Source: Marinobacter salinisoli
Lineage (GTDB): Bacteria; Pseudomonadota; Gammaproteobacteria; Pseudomonadales; Oleiphilaceae
NCBI RefSeq assembly: GCF_017301335.1
Contig: NZ_CP071247.1
Span: 372,001 to 436,000 of the forward strand
DNA length: 64,000 bases
Direction of reading: 5' to 3'
The notes under the pieces: model-generated
Told to the model about the DNA's origin: nothing
The model's input: only the letters and a program-made list of their open reading frames with translations
Database searches by the model: none
Position numbers and translations under genes: made by a program
Shown: piece by piece, positions 42,868-51,740 of the stretch
Layout of the letters: each line of letters opens with the position of its first letter
How positions within the stretch are numbered: the first letter of the stretch is position 1

Positions 42868-45800
42868 TGCGCTTCACCGATATATTCATCAATCGCCCCG
42901 TACTGGCGACCGTCGTCAGCCTGCTGATCCTGTTGCTCGGCGCCCGGGCCGCGATGGAGATGGAAATCCGTCAGTACCCGGAACTGGAAAGCACCACGGT
43001 GACGGTCACCACCGCCTATCCGGGCGCCAGTTCGGACCTGGTCAAAGGCTTTATTACCACCCCGATACAGCAGGCTATCGCCGAGGCCAGTGGTATTGAC
43101 TACCTGACCTCGACCAGCTCACAGGGTGTGTCCACCATCGAAGCCAAGATGGAGCTGAACTACGACGCCAACGCCGCGTTGGCGGAGATCCAGTCGAAAG
43201 TGGCCAGTCAGCGCAACGTATTGCCGGCAGATGCCCAGGACCCGGTGATCACCTCCACCACCGGGGATTCCACTGCCCTGATGTACATCGCGTTCTACAG
43301 TGAAGAGCTGGCGGTTCCGCAGATTACCGATTACCTCACCCGGGTGGTTCAACCCCGGCTGCAGGCACTGTCTGGCGTCGGCAAGGCTGACCTGATCGGG
43401 CGCAAGTATGCGCTGCGGGTCTGGCTGGATCCGGAACGGCTGGCCGCAGTGGATATGACGCCGCCCGAGGTTGTCGCCAAACTGCGGGCCAACAACTACC
43501 AGGCCGGCGTGGGCAACACCAAGGGCAAGTACACGGAAATCGCCCTGACCAGCGACACCGACGTGGCCGACCCGGATCAGTTCCGACAGCTGGTGGTGAA
43601 GCAGTCCGGCGGCACCCAGATTCGCCTGCAGGACATTGCCCGCGTTGAGCTGGGCTCGGAATCCTACGATCAGCTCGCACTCTACAAGGGGCAGCCTGCC
43701 ACCTACGTCGCCATTGAGCTGGCGCCGGGTGCGAACCCGCTGACCGTGGCCGGGCTGGTAAAAGATGCCCTGCCCGATATCGAAAGCCAGCTGCCTTCCG
43801 GCTTGAAGGTCCGCCTGGCCTATGATGCCTCGGAGTTTATCGACGATTCCATCAAGGAAGTCATCAAGACCCTGCTGGAAGCCCTCGTGATCGTTCTGGT
43901 GGTGGTGTTCCTGTGCCTCGGCTCGATCCGGGCGGCCATCGTACCGTCGGTGGCGGTACCGCTGTCGCTGATTGGCGGTGCGTTCATCATGCTGCTGTTT
44001 GGTTTCTCGCTGAACCTGCTGACGCTGTTGTCCCTGGTGCTGGCCATCGGTCTGGTGGTCGATGACGCCATCATCATGGTGGAAAACGTACACCGACACA
44101 TCGAGCAGGGCGCATCGCGCTTTGATGCCGCAATTCAGGGTGCCCGGGAAATGGCGGTGCCGGTTATTGCCATGACCACCACCCTGGTGGCGGTGTACGC
44201 GCCCATTGGCTTCATGGGCGGCCTGGTTGGCTCGCTGTTCACCGAGTTTGCGTTCACCCTCGCCGGCGCGGTGGTGATTTCCGGCGTGGTCGCCCTGACC
44301 CTGTCCCCCATGCTGTCGGGCAAAGTTCTGAAGCCCCACGGCAATCCGGGCAAGTTCGAGCAGTTGGTCGAGCGGTCGTTCAACGGCCTGGCCAATAGCT
44401 ACAAGAAAGCGCTCAGTGCGCTGATGGAAACCAAGTCGGTGGTGGTCTTCTTCGCTGTCGTCATTCTGGCCTCCATCTACTTCATGAATATGATGAGCCG
44501 CAACGAACTGGCCCCGACGGAAGACCAGAGCATTCTGTTCTACCAGGGCCTGGGCCCCCAGACGTCGACCCTGGATTACCTGCAGGAGCACGGCGACGAA
44601 GTTCAGGAACGCATGTCCCAGCTGCCGGGCTACAACGAAGACTTCATGATCATCGGCTTCACCGGCCCCAACGCCGTGTTCGGTGGCTTCAAACTGGCCC
44701 CCTGGAGCCAGCGTGATATCTCCCAGTTTGAGGTTCAGCCCATGCTGGATGCCGAGCTGAAGAAAGTCACCGGCCTTCAAACGGCCGTGTTCCCACGCCC
44801 GTCCCTGCCGGGGGCCGGCGGTGGCCTGCCGTTCCAGTTCGTCATTACCACCGGTAACGACTATGCCCAGCTGGACCAGGTTGCCAGCGAGATGCTGGGC
44901 AAGGCCATGGGCAGCGGCAACTTCATGTTCCTGCGCAAGTCGATCAACTTCGACCGCCCGGTCACTCGCATTCACGTGGACCGGGACCGCGTGGCCGACC
45001 TTGGTCTGTCCATGCAGGATGTCGGTCAGGTGCTGTCCAGCATGCTCGGGGGCGGCTACATCAACCGCTTCAGTATGGAAGGCCGCTCCTATCAGGTGAT
45101 CCCCCAGGTGGAGCAGAGCTTCCGTCTGGATGAGCAGGCTCTGAAGCAATACTACGTGCGCGCCGACTCGGGCGAACTGGTACCGCTTGGCAGCGTGGTC
45201 AGCTTCACTCAGGACGTGGAACCGTCCAACCGGACCCAGCTCAACCAGCAGAACTCGGTGACGCTGGAGGGGGTTGTCATGCCCGGTGTGGCAGCGGGTA
45301 CCGCCATGGAGTTCATGGAAACCACCGCTGCCGACGTGCTGCCCCAGGGCTTCACCTACGACTACACCGGCCAGAGCCGCCAACTGGCAAATCAGGGCAG
45401 CGCACTGATGGTGACCTTCTTCCTGTCACTGCTGGTGATTTACCTGGTGCTGGCCGCCCAGTTTGAAAGCTGGCGGGATCCGTTCATCATTCTGGTGTCG
45501 GTACCCATGTCGGTAGCCGGGGCGATGGCCTTTATCGTGCTGGGCTTCACGAGCATGAACATCTACAGCCAGGTAGGCCTGATCACGCTGATCGGGGTGG
45601 TGTCCAAGAACGGCATCCTGATCGTGGAGTTTGCCAACAAGCTGCAGATTGAAGATGGCTTCAGCAAGACCAAAGCAGTGGTGGAAGCAGCGGCCATCCG
45701 GTTGCGCCCGATCATCATGACCTCGCTGGCGCTGATCTTCGCCATGATCCCACTGCTGATTGCCGTTGGCCCAGGCGCCGAAAGCCGTTTTGCCATCGGC

Positions 45801-45905
45801 ATCACCATCAGCGCGGGCCTGGGGATTGGCACCCTGTTTACCATCTTCGTACTGCCGGCGTTCTACATTCTGCTGGCCCGGGATCACAGCAAGACGGCGC
45901 ACTGA
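42867..45905 (+). CDS. RND multidrug efflux pump, inner-membrane subunit (HAE1 family)
   Basis: A 1012-aa proton-driven exporter of the AcrB/MexB type. The N-terminus MRFTDIFINRPVLATVVSLLILLLG, the two periplasmic loops and the 12 membrane spans are as expected. The proton-relay segment GLVVDDAIIMVENVHRHIE carries the adjacent aspartates. The C-terminal half repeats the fold and ends with LGIGTLFTIFVLPAFYILLARDH. Substrates are unknown. It is coupled to the adaptor gene and closed by a terminator; no local regulator is present. Confidence 0.95.
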   Translation: MRFTDIFINRPVLATVVSLLILLLGARAAMEMEIRQYPELESTTVTVTTAYPGASSDLVKGFITTPIQQAIAEASGIDYLTSTSSQGVSTIEAKMELNYDANAALAEIQSKVASQRNVLPADAQDPVITSTTGDSTALMYIAFYSEELAVPQITDYLTRVVQPRLQALSGVGKADLIGRKYALRVWLDPERLAAVDMTPPEVVAKLRANNYQAGVGNTKGKYTEIALTSDTDVADPDQFRQLVVKQSGGTQIRLQDIARVELGSESYDQLALYKGQPATYVAIELAPGANPLTVAGLVKDALPDIESQLPSGLKVRLAYDASEFIDDSIKEVIKTLLEALVIVLVVVFLCLGSIRAAIVPSVAVPLSLIGGAFIMLLFGFSLNLLTLLSLVLAIGLVVDDAIIMVENVHRHIEQGASRFDAAIQGAREMAVPVIAMTTTLVAVYAPIGFMGGLVGSLFTEFAFTLAGAVVISGVVALTLSPMLSGKVLKPHGNPGKFEQLVERSFNGLANSYKKALSALMETKSVVVFFAVVILASIYFMNMMSRNELAPTEDQSILFYQGLGPQTSTLDYLQEHGDEVQERMSQLPGYNEDFMIIGFTGPNAVFGGFKLAPWSQRDISQFEVQPMLDAELKKVTGLQTAVFPRPSLPGAGGGLPFQFVITTGNDYAQLDQVASEMLGKAMGSGNFMFLRKSINFDRPVTRIHVDRDRVADLGLSMQDVGQVLSSMLGGGYINRFSMEGRSYQVIPQVEQSFRLDEQALKQYYVRADSGELVPLGSVVSFTQDVEPSNRTQLNQQNSVTLEGVVMPGVAAGTAMEFMETTAADVLPQGFTYDYTGQSRQLANQGSALMVTFFLSLLVIYLVLAAQFESWRDPFIILVSVPMSVAGAMAFIVLGFTSMNIYSQVGLITLIGVVSKNGILIVEFANKLQIEDGFSKTKAVVEAAAIRLRPIIMTSLALIFAMIPLLIAVGPGAESRFAIGITISAGLGIGTLFTIFVLPAFYILLARDHSKTAH

Positions 45906-45921
45906 TTCTGGCGATGAAATC

Positions 45922-45957
45922 AGCCCGGCCACTGACAAGTGGGCCGGGCTTCTTTTT
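45922..45957 (+). terminator. Rho-independent terminator of the RND operon
   Basis: AGCCCGGCCACT (45922-45933) pairs with AGTGGGCCGGGCT (45938-45950), with one bulged G. TCTTTTT follows. It lies just after the pump stop. Confidence 0.85.
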
Positions 45958-46094
45958 AACTGGCCCAGCCAAACCCGGCAGCCCTCCCTGTTGCCGATGG
46001 CTGGCGCCGACATCCGACAGCCTTTCTCCGACCAGGCCAATCAGTTAGGCTGTTGCCCCATCCTCCCACGCATTTTCGAGAGCAAGCCAACGTC

Positions 46095-46409
46095 GTGACT
46101 CTGGGTTCCCTGTTCTGGCTTTTCCTGGCCGGCTTTGCCGTCTGGTACTGGTGGCGCGCCAAAGCCATCAAGGATTTCGTGCTGCAGACCGCCCATCGCT
46201 ACTGCAAGAGCATGGATGTCATGCTGCTGGACGATGCCGTGTACCTGCGCGGGTTATGGTTCAAACGCGACGACAACGGTCGCATACGGGTCTGGCGACG
46301 CTTCCTGTTTGATTTCACCTCCACCGGTGAAGAACGCTACACCGGCCGGGTCATTATGCTCGGCCAGCGAATCCTGCACATGGAATTGGACCCGCACCGG
46401 ATTTCCTGA
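46095..46409 (+). CDS. DUF3301 family protein
   Basis: A 104-aa protein with one N-terminal hydrophobic anchor (LGSLFWLFLAGFAVWYWWRA), then a basic and aromatic soluble part (VMLLDDAVYLRGLWFKRDDNGRIRVWRRFLFDFTSTGEERYTGRV). This pattern matches the DUF3301 family of gammaproteobacteria, which has no known function. GTG 46095 is chosen as start because it precedes the conserved TLGSLFWLF. An upstream ATG at 46053 would add residues unlike the family. Confidence 0.78.
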   Translation: MTLGSLFWLFLAGFAVWYWWRAKAIKDFVLQTAHRYCKSMDVMLLDDAVYLRGLWFKRDDNGRIRVWRRFLFDFTSTGEERYTGRVIMLGQRILHMELDPHRIS

Positions 46410-46520
46410 CGCTCCCCCAAATGGGCGATACCCGCCTTTCCGCCATCGGCGAATAATCGATTCCGCATTAACGACCAATGGCCGCATGGGCGGCCGTTAC
46501 AAAAACAACAGGAGTCAATT

Positions 46521-47447
46521 ATGCGTTCCCGTATGACCGCAGCGTTTACGCTGGGGCTCGTATTGCTGTCAGCCTCATTCCTTTCACACGCAAGCTACAC
46601 CAACACCCGCTATCCGATCGTGCTCGTCCACGGCGTTACCGGATTCGACACCATTGGCGGCCTGATCAACTACTTCCACACCATACCCTGGAACCTCAGA
46701 CGCAGTGGCGCCACGGTATATACCTCCAGCGTTTCTTTCGTGAACAGCAGCGAGCAACGCGGCCAGCAACTGGCCAACTACGTCAACGGACTGGGCCACG
46801 CCAAGGTCAATCTGATGGCACACAGTCAGGGCGCGCCCACCTCCCGGGTCACCGCCTCACTGATCCCTCACAAGATCGCCTCGATCACCTCCATCAATGG
46901 GGTGAACAAGGGCTCGAAAGTGGCCGATGTCATCCGCGGCATCATTCCGCCCGGCAGTTACGTGGAAGGTGGCGCGGACGCCATCGCCAATGCCCTGGGT
47001 GGCATCGTTAACGAATTGTCCGATGCCAACAACCCGCAGGACGGCATAGCCGCACTGGAAACCCTGACCACCCGGGGCACCACCAGCCTCAACGACGCCC
47101 TGGGCTGGAAAGGCGTGAACAAGACCTCCTGTTCCGGCACCTCCGAGGATGTCTGGATCAACGGCAACAAGATCAAGTTCTTCTCCTGGACCGGCCGGGG
47201 CATCTGGACCAACATCCTGGATGTCTCAGACCCATTCCTTGGCATCACCTCCAAGGCGTTCGGGCGGGAGCCCAGCGACGGCCTGGTCGGCGTCTGCTCC
47301 ACCATGATGGGCCGGGTCATCGGTACCCACTACGACATGAACCACGTGGATGCCATCAACCATATTCTGGGCAACCGTTCGATCTGGGTGAACCCGGTGA
47401 CCTTGTACCGCAATCAGGCCAACCGCCTGAAAAACCGCGGCCTGTAA
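46521..47447 (+). CDS. lip: Secreted triacylglycerol lipase, Pseudomonas family I
   Basis: A 308-aa exported lipase with a signal peptide ending near SHA (residue 24). The catalytic triad is readable: Ser102 in AHSQG, Asp253 in EPSDGLVG and His275 in MNHVDAIN. Cys204 and Cys259 are placed to form the family disulfide, and HGVTGFD (37-43) holds the oxyanion site. The elbow is AHSQGAP instead of the usual GHSHGG. The product should fold in the periplasm with the foldase encoded 12 nt downstream and leave by type II secretion. ATG 46521 has AGGAG upstream. Confidence 0.93.
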   Translation: MRSRMTAAFTLGLVLLSASFLSHASYTNTRYPIVLVHGVTGFDTIGGLINYFHTIPWNLRRSGATVYTSSVSFVNSSEQRGQQLANYVNGLGHAKVNLMAHSQGAPTSRVTASLIPHKIASITSINGVNKGSKVADVIRGIIPPGSYVEGGADAIANALGGIVNELSDANNPQDGIAALETLTTRGTTSLNDALGWKGVNKTSCSGTSEDVWINGNKIKFFSWTGRGIWTNILDVSDPFLGITSKAFGREPSDGLVGVCSTMMGRVIGTHYDMNHVDAINHILGNRSIWVNPVTLYRNQANRLKNRGL

Positions 47448-47459
47448 TTCGAGGTGGGT

Positions 47460-48572
47460 ATGAGACATCGTCCGTTGTTCAACCGTCGATGGCTCTCCGG
47501 CATCGCACTGTCAGCCCTGGTGGCTGGCAGTGCGATGTGGTTTTTACTGCCGGAGTCCGCCACAACCACATCGCCGGATTCGAGCTTGCGCGCCAGCGAC
47601 CTCGACACACAAGTTCAGCCCGCCCGCACTCAAGCCGGTGTAACAACCGGGCAGACCTGGCCCGGGGATCCCCGCCTGTCGGCTCCCAAGGTGGCATCCC
47701 GCACGCCACATTCACTCGGTGATAGCCCCTTCGCGGGCTCGTTGGCGGGTACGGATATCGATGGCGCGCTGAAAGCCGACCGTAACGGTGCACTCATTGT
47801 CGATCTCGAAACCCGGGATTTCTTTGACTACTTCATGAGCACTGTTGGCGAAGTACCGCCAGAGGTTGCGCTGGAGCAGGTGCGTGCGCTGGCCTACGCC
47901 AGCCTTCCCGAGACTGCCGCCAAACAGGCCATGGAGATACTGGATCAGTACCTGAACTTCAAAGAGCAGGCCGTGCTCATGCAACGCCGGCCGCTGGACC
48001 CGGCACGACAGGGTGATCCCGCCTATCAGCGGGAAATGCTGCATCAGGCCTTTGCCGAACTCCGACAATTACGGCAATCCATTTTCACCCCGGAGGTGCA
48101 CCAGGCCTTTTTCGGGCTCGAAGAAGCCTACGGCGAATACACGCTGGCAACGATTGATCTGGCCAGCCGAGAGGACCTGGGCACCGAGGCCAAGGCCGCG
48201 CTCGCCACCTGGCACCGAAACCAGTTGCCGGCCCCGCTGCGGGACACCGAACAGCAGTTGATGGCGAGCCAGCAGGAGCATCGCGAAAGACTGGAGATCA
48301 TCGAAACCGCCGACTCCGCCGAGGCCGCCGGGCAGCGCCTGATCGAACGGGGCATGTCGCCCGAGTCGGCGTCGGAAGTCACAGCCTTCCTCACCGAAAG
48401 AAAGGAATTCACTGAACGTTTCGAGCACTTACAAAGCGCACTGACGCAACTGGAAACGTCCGGCCTGGCGCCTCAAGACGCAGCCAGCCAAGCTGAGGAA
48501 CTGATCCAGAGGCACTTCCCGGACCAGAAGCTTCAGACCTGGGCCCGCCTTCAATTATTGAGCAGTAATTGA
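47460..48572 (+). CDS. lifO: Lipase-specific foldase (lipase chaperone)
   Basis: A 370-aa membrane-anchored periplasmic chaperone that folds the preceding lipase. It has an N-terminal anchor (LSGIALSALVAGSAMWFLL), a variable Pro/Ser/Thr linker, and a long helical lipase-wrapping part. This includes SLAGTDIDGALKADRNGALIVDLETRDFFDYFMST, close to the conserved RxxFDY(F/C)LSA motif of foldases. ATG 47460 follows GAGGTGG; an in-frame GTG at 47454 is a weak alternative. The lipase-foldase pair is a standard operon. Confidence 0.93.
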   Translation: MRHRPLFNRRWLSGIALSALVAGSAMWFLLPESATTTSPDSSLRASDLDTQVQPARTQAGVTTGQTWPGDPRLSAPKVASRTPHSLGDSPFAGSLAGTDIDGALKADRNGALIVDLETRDFFDYFMSTVGEVPPEVALEQVRALAYASLPETAAKQAMEILDQYLNFKEQAVLMQRRPLDPARQGDPAYQREMLHQAFAELRQLRQSIFTPEVHQAFFGLEEAYGEYTLATIDLASREDLGTEAKAALATWHRNQLPAPLRDTEQQLMASQQEHRERLEIIETADSAEAAGQRLIERGMSPESASEVTAFLTERKEFTERFEHLQSALTQLETSGLAPQDAASQAEELIQRHFPDQKLQTWARLQLLSSN

Positions 48573-48652
48573 TCAGAATGTGCAGCCACTCCCGCCCAAT
48601 GACCGGTCGCCAACGTACACTTGAGAGGCCACGGACGGGCAGGCGGACAAAA

Positions 48653-50047
48653 GTGGACACACAACTCATTCGAGCACAGCAGGCAGCCGGTTTTCGGCGC
48701 CTGCGCTTCAGACAGGAACTGGAACCCCGATATCGGGAGTTTCGGGCGGCCGTCGTTCGCGACCGTGCCCGCCTGGTGTCTGCCGCCGGCCTGCTGCTGT
48801 TCTCTTCCTATATCCTCGCTGACCTGTTGCTCCTCCCTGCCGAACTGGCAGGGGTCACCGTCGCAATCCGACTGTGGCTGACTTTGCCAACAATCGCGCT
48901 GGTGTGGTGGCTGTCGTTCTGCCAGAAGCCCAGCAACCGGGTCTTCGAACATCTGTACACCCTGGCCTATCTGATTGGCGGGCTGAGCGTCGTTGCCATC
49001 ATTGTCGCGGCACGGGTCAGGGACTTTCCCCTGCCCTATGAGGGCTTGCTGCTGATGCTGATGTTCGGCTACTTCGCCATGGGCCTGCCCTTTTTCGCGG
49101 TGTCCGTTACCTCGGCGTTGATCATCGCCGCCTATCTTGCTGCAGAGTTGGCCACTGGACTGCCCACCGCGCACCTGCTGGTTAACCTGTTTTTCATCCT
49201 GACGGCCAATACCATTGGCATGGTGGGCGCCTGGCTGAGCGAGTACCGACACCGTGCTCATTTTCTGGACCAGAACCTGATTGAGTTATTGCATCAGGAA
49301 GCCCGGGAGGAAAGCGAGCAGAAGGGACGACTGATCTCCGCGGCCAGCCACGATCTCCGGCAGCCGCTGAATGTCATCGCGCTGATGCTGGAGAACCTGT
49401 CGGAGGCTCGTCTGTCCGCCAGCCACCTGTCCCTGATCCAGCGGCTTCAACGCACGGTCGTACATTTCCGCCAGCTTCTGAATAATGTGCTGGATGTATC
49501 ACGACTTCACGAAGGCATGATTCAGCCTCAAATCTCAGCCTTCTCGCTGAAGCCGCTGATCGAACAACTGGTTGACCTGACCGTGGACCATGCCGCCATA
49601 CATGGCATTACCGTGGCATCGGATCCACTGTCGCCCGGCCTTGGGGTCTCAGCAGATCCGGATCTGCTACTGCGGGTGCTCCAGAACCTGGTGTTCAACG
49701 CCATCGATCACAGCGGTGGCAATACCATCGGCGTGTCCGCCAGCCAGCAGGATGAGCGGGTCACTATTGAGATCAGCGACAACGGGTCCGGCCTGGACGA
49801 CCAGATCCGGCAGGACGTGTTCCAGCCCTATGTGCGCGGCGAGCACGGCCCGGACCACGCGACCGGTCTGGGGCTTGGTCTGGCGATTGTGCAAGAGCTC
49901 ACCGAGATGATGGGCGGGCGCTGCGGGGTTCGCTCACAACCGGGCCATGGCAGTGTCTTCTGGCTGGCACTGATGGCGGCCCCGACCACACAGGCCCCGG
50001 CATCCGGCGATGCCGTCAGAGCCAGCCCATCTGCCGTGCCTGAGTAA
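48653..50047 (+). CDS. Membrane sensor histidine kinase
   Basis: A kinase of about 464 aa with some six hydrophobic segments between residues 40 and 195. These are followed by a HisKA box (LISAASHDLRQPLNVIALML, His233) and an HATPase domain with N box NLVFNAIDHSGG, G1 ISDNGSGLD and G2 GLGLGLAIV. There is no attached receiver. GTG 48653 is the preferred start because GGCGGA lies before it; ATG 48578 or 48599 are also possible. Its end overlaps by 32 nt the convergent LuxR-type response regulator, the likely partner. The signal is unknown. Confidence 0.87.
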   Translation: MDTQLIRAQQAAGFRRLRFRQELEPRYREFRAAVVRDRARLVSAAGLLLFSSYILADLLLLPAELAGVTVAIRLWLTLPTIALVWWLSFCQKPSNRVFEHLYTLAYLIGGLSVVAIIVAARVRDFPLPYEGLLLMLMFGYFAMGLPFFAVSVTSALIIAAYLAAELATGLPTAHLLVNLFFILTANTIGMVGAWLSEYRHRAHFLDQNLIELLHQEAREESEQKGRLISAASHDLRQPLNVIALMLENLSEARLSASHLSLIQRLQRTVVHFRQLLNNVLDVSRLHEGMIQPQISAFSLKPLIEQLVDLTVDHAAIHGITVASDPLSPGLGVSADPDLLLRVLQNLVFNAIDHSGGNTIGVSASQQDERVTIEISDNGSGLDDQIRQDVFQPYVRGEHGPDHATGLGLGLAIVQELTEMMGGRCGVRSQPGHGSVFWLALMAAPTTQAPASGDAVRASPSAVPE

Positions 50048-50675
50048 CGCATTCGGTACGGTTGTGCACGCCCATGTGCGTAAAGATCGCTTTCAGATGA
50101 GTTTTCACGGTGTGCTCGGTCAGGTTCAGGCTCTGGCAGATACGCTTGTTCGGAAACCCCTGGGCTAACAGGAACAGCACTTGCGTCTGCCGTGGTGTCA
50201 GGCCCTGAATCTGATCGTTCGGCCGCCCCTGCCCCGGAAAATAATCGGCGCCCTGGCTGATGCTGCGACACATGGCAATCAAGGCCGTTCGGCCGGCCGA
50301 CTTCGGCAAAAACCCGCGGGCTCCGGCGGCCCTGGCGGCGCGGACGGTCGTTTCGTCCTCTGAACTGGAAATGACCACCACCGGAACCGGTAACTCGCGG
50401 GCAAGCACCCTGGGCAGCAACATCAGGCCCGTTTCCCCGTTCAGCGATACATCCAGCAGAACCAGATCGATGGCGTCGCTACAGAGCACGCCCGCAGCCT
50501 CGTCAACAGATCGGGCCAAAGCAACCGAGTCGGCCAGCCCAGCCTGTTGCAAAAGCCCTGCAAGACCTTGGGAAAACAGTGAGTGATCATCAACAATCAG
50601 AACTCTGCCCAAAGGCAAAGCGGGCCCTGCACCGGGCGTGCCCTTTGATTGGAGCTCGGCCATGGAGTGTCTCAT
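50016..50675 (-). CDS. NarL/LuxR-type response regulator
   Basis: A 219-aa two-component regulator. The receiver domain (24-140) has the acidic pair in LIVDDHS, phospho-acceptor Asp75 in LVLLDVSLNG and Lys125 in GFLPKSAG. The C-terminal LuxR helix-turn-helix reads LTPRQTQVLFLLAQGFPNKRICQSLNLTEHTVKTHLKAIFTHMGV. ATG 50675 has GGAGG upstream; the frame is open to 50792. The tail-to-tail overlap with the kinase gene makes the two a probable pair. Targets are unknown. Confidence 0.9.
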   Translation of the reverse strand: MRHSMAELQSKGTPGAGPALPLGRVLIVDDHSLFSQGLAGLLQQAGLADSVALARSVDEAAGVLCSDAIDLVLLDVSLNGETGLMLLPRVLARELPVPVVVISSSEDETTVRAARAAGARGFLPKSAGRTALIAMCRSISQGADYFPGQGRPNDQIQGLTPRQTQVLFLLAQGFPNKRICQSLNLTEHTVKTHLKAIFTHMGVHNRTECVTQARQMGWL

Positions 50676-50895
50676 GGTGCCTCCGCATGTTGTGATTGTT
50701 AGATACTGCGGACCAACCAATATAGGCCAGCTCGACATTTGGCACCCGGCGCCAATTAACAATTTTTGACAAATTATTGAGCAATCGGACAAACTGCGCC
50801 TCCTGTCAGCCCCACGCCACCACCATTACTCCATTGCCCCAGGGCAATCGTGACCGAGCCGGTAAACGGTGGACTGACGCGAATCGGAGCAGTAG

Positions 50896-51639
50896 ATGTT
50901 CAGATACAGCTTTCTTTTGATCACGACGATGCTGTGCGCGCTGCCCTTCGCCCATGCTGAAAAGCCGCTGATTCAGGCGGTAACAACCAACTACCCTCCG
51001 TATGAATACCTGGAGAACGGACAAGCGGCCGGTACCGATGTAGACACCGTCAGCGCTGTACTGGCGGTTATGGGCTACGAACCCAGGTTTCGGATCTTGC
51101 CCTGGGCCCGGGCCGAACTGATGGCCCGAAACGGCTCGGCAGACCTGATCTTTTCCCTGACGGCTTCGCCGGAACGGAGCCAGTTCTATGTATTTACCGA
51201 CCCGATCAGCACGGCCCGGGACGTATTCTACGCCCGCAAGGATGATGACCTGTCCTGGAACGACTACGACGACCTGTCTGGACGCAAGATCGCCCTTGCC
51301 GAACACTACAGCTACGCCCCAGACTTTATGGACTGGATAGCCCGGACCAAGCCGGACACCGTTCGGCTGCAGCAGGAACGCCCCAATCTGGCCGGGCTGC
51401 GCATGGTCGGCAAGGGCCGCGCCGATGTCTTCATCTGCGAACAGTCCGCCTGCGACCATCTGATCCGCCAGCACCGGAAGCGTTTCCCGGAACTGGCGAT
51501 GCTCAAGGCGGTACCAGGCGTCATAGGCAAGGAGCGATTCTTCCGTGCCGGTTTTTCCCGGCAACACCCCCAGGCCGATCAGTTAGCGGCCGAGTTCAAC
51601 GCCGCCCTGAAGCAACTGGCCACCGGCGTTTCCGACTAA
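50896..51639 (+). CDS. Periplasmic solute-binding protein, family 3-like
   Basis: A 247-aa exported protein with a signal peptide ending AHA (residues 20-22). It continues with the type-3 binding fold: KPLIQAVTTNYPPYEYLENGQAAGTDVDTVSAVLAVMGYEPRF, then NGSADLIFSLTASPERSQFYVFTDPI. No permease or ATPase gene is adjacent, so it could be an orphan sensor-type binding protein. It lies divergent from the response regulator with a 220-nt gap. Confidence 0.85.
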   Translation: MFRYSFLLITTMLCALPFAHAEKPLIQAVTTNYPPYEYLENGQAAGTDVDTVSAVLAVMGYEPRFRILPWARAELMARNGSADLIFSLTASPERSQFYVFTDPISTARDVFYARKDDDLSWNDYDDLSGRKIALAEHYSYAPDFMDWIARTKPDTVRLQQERPNLAGLRMVGKGRADVFICEQSACDHLIRQHRKRFPELAMLKAVPGVIGKERFFRAGFSRQHPQADQLAAEFNAALKQLATGVSD

Positions 51640-51740
51640 AGTCGCGTAAAAAATACGGCAACCACTTATCTGGCCTTGCCAACAAGCCAGGTTTGGTCCC
51701 ATATACTGGTCTGGACACTTTTTCACCGCAGACTGGACAT

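Noticed and set aside
43119..45383. Long open frame (754 codons) antisense to the RND pump gene
   Set aside because: It is a His- and Gln-rich translation with no recognisable domain, mirrored from a well-conserved pump gene. Such frames are common opposite high-GC genes with strong third-position bias.
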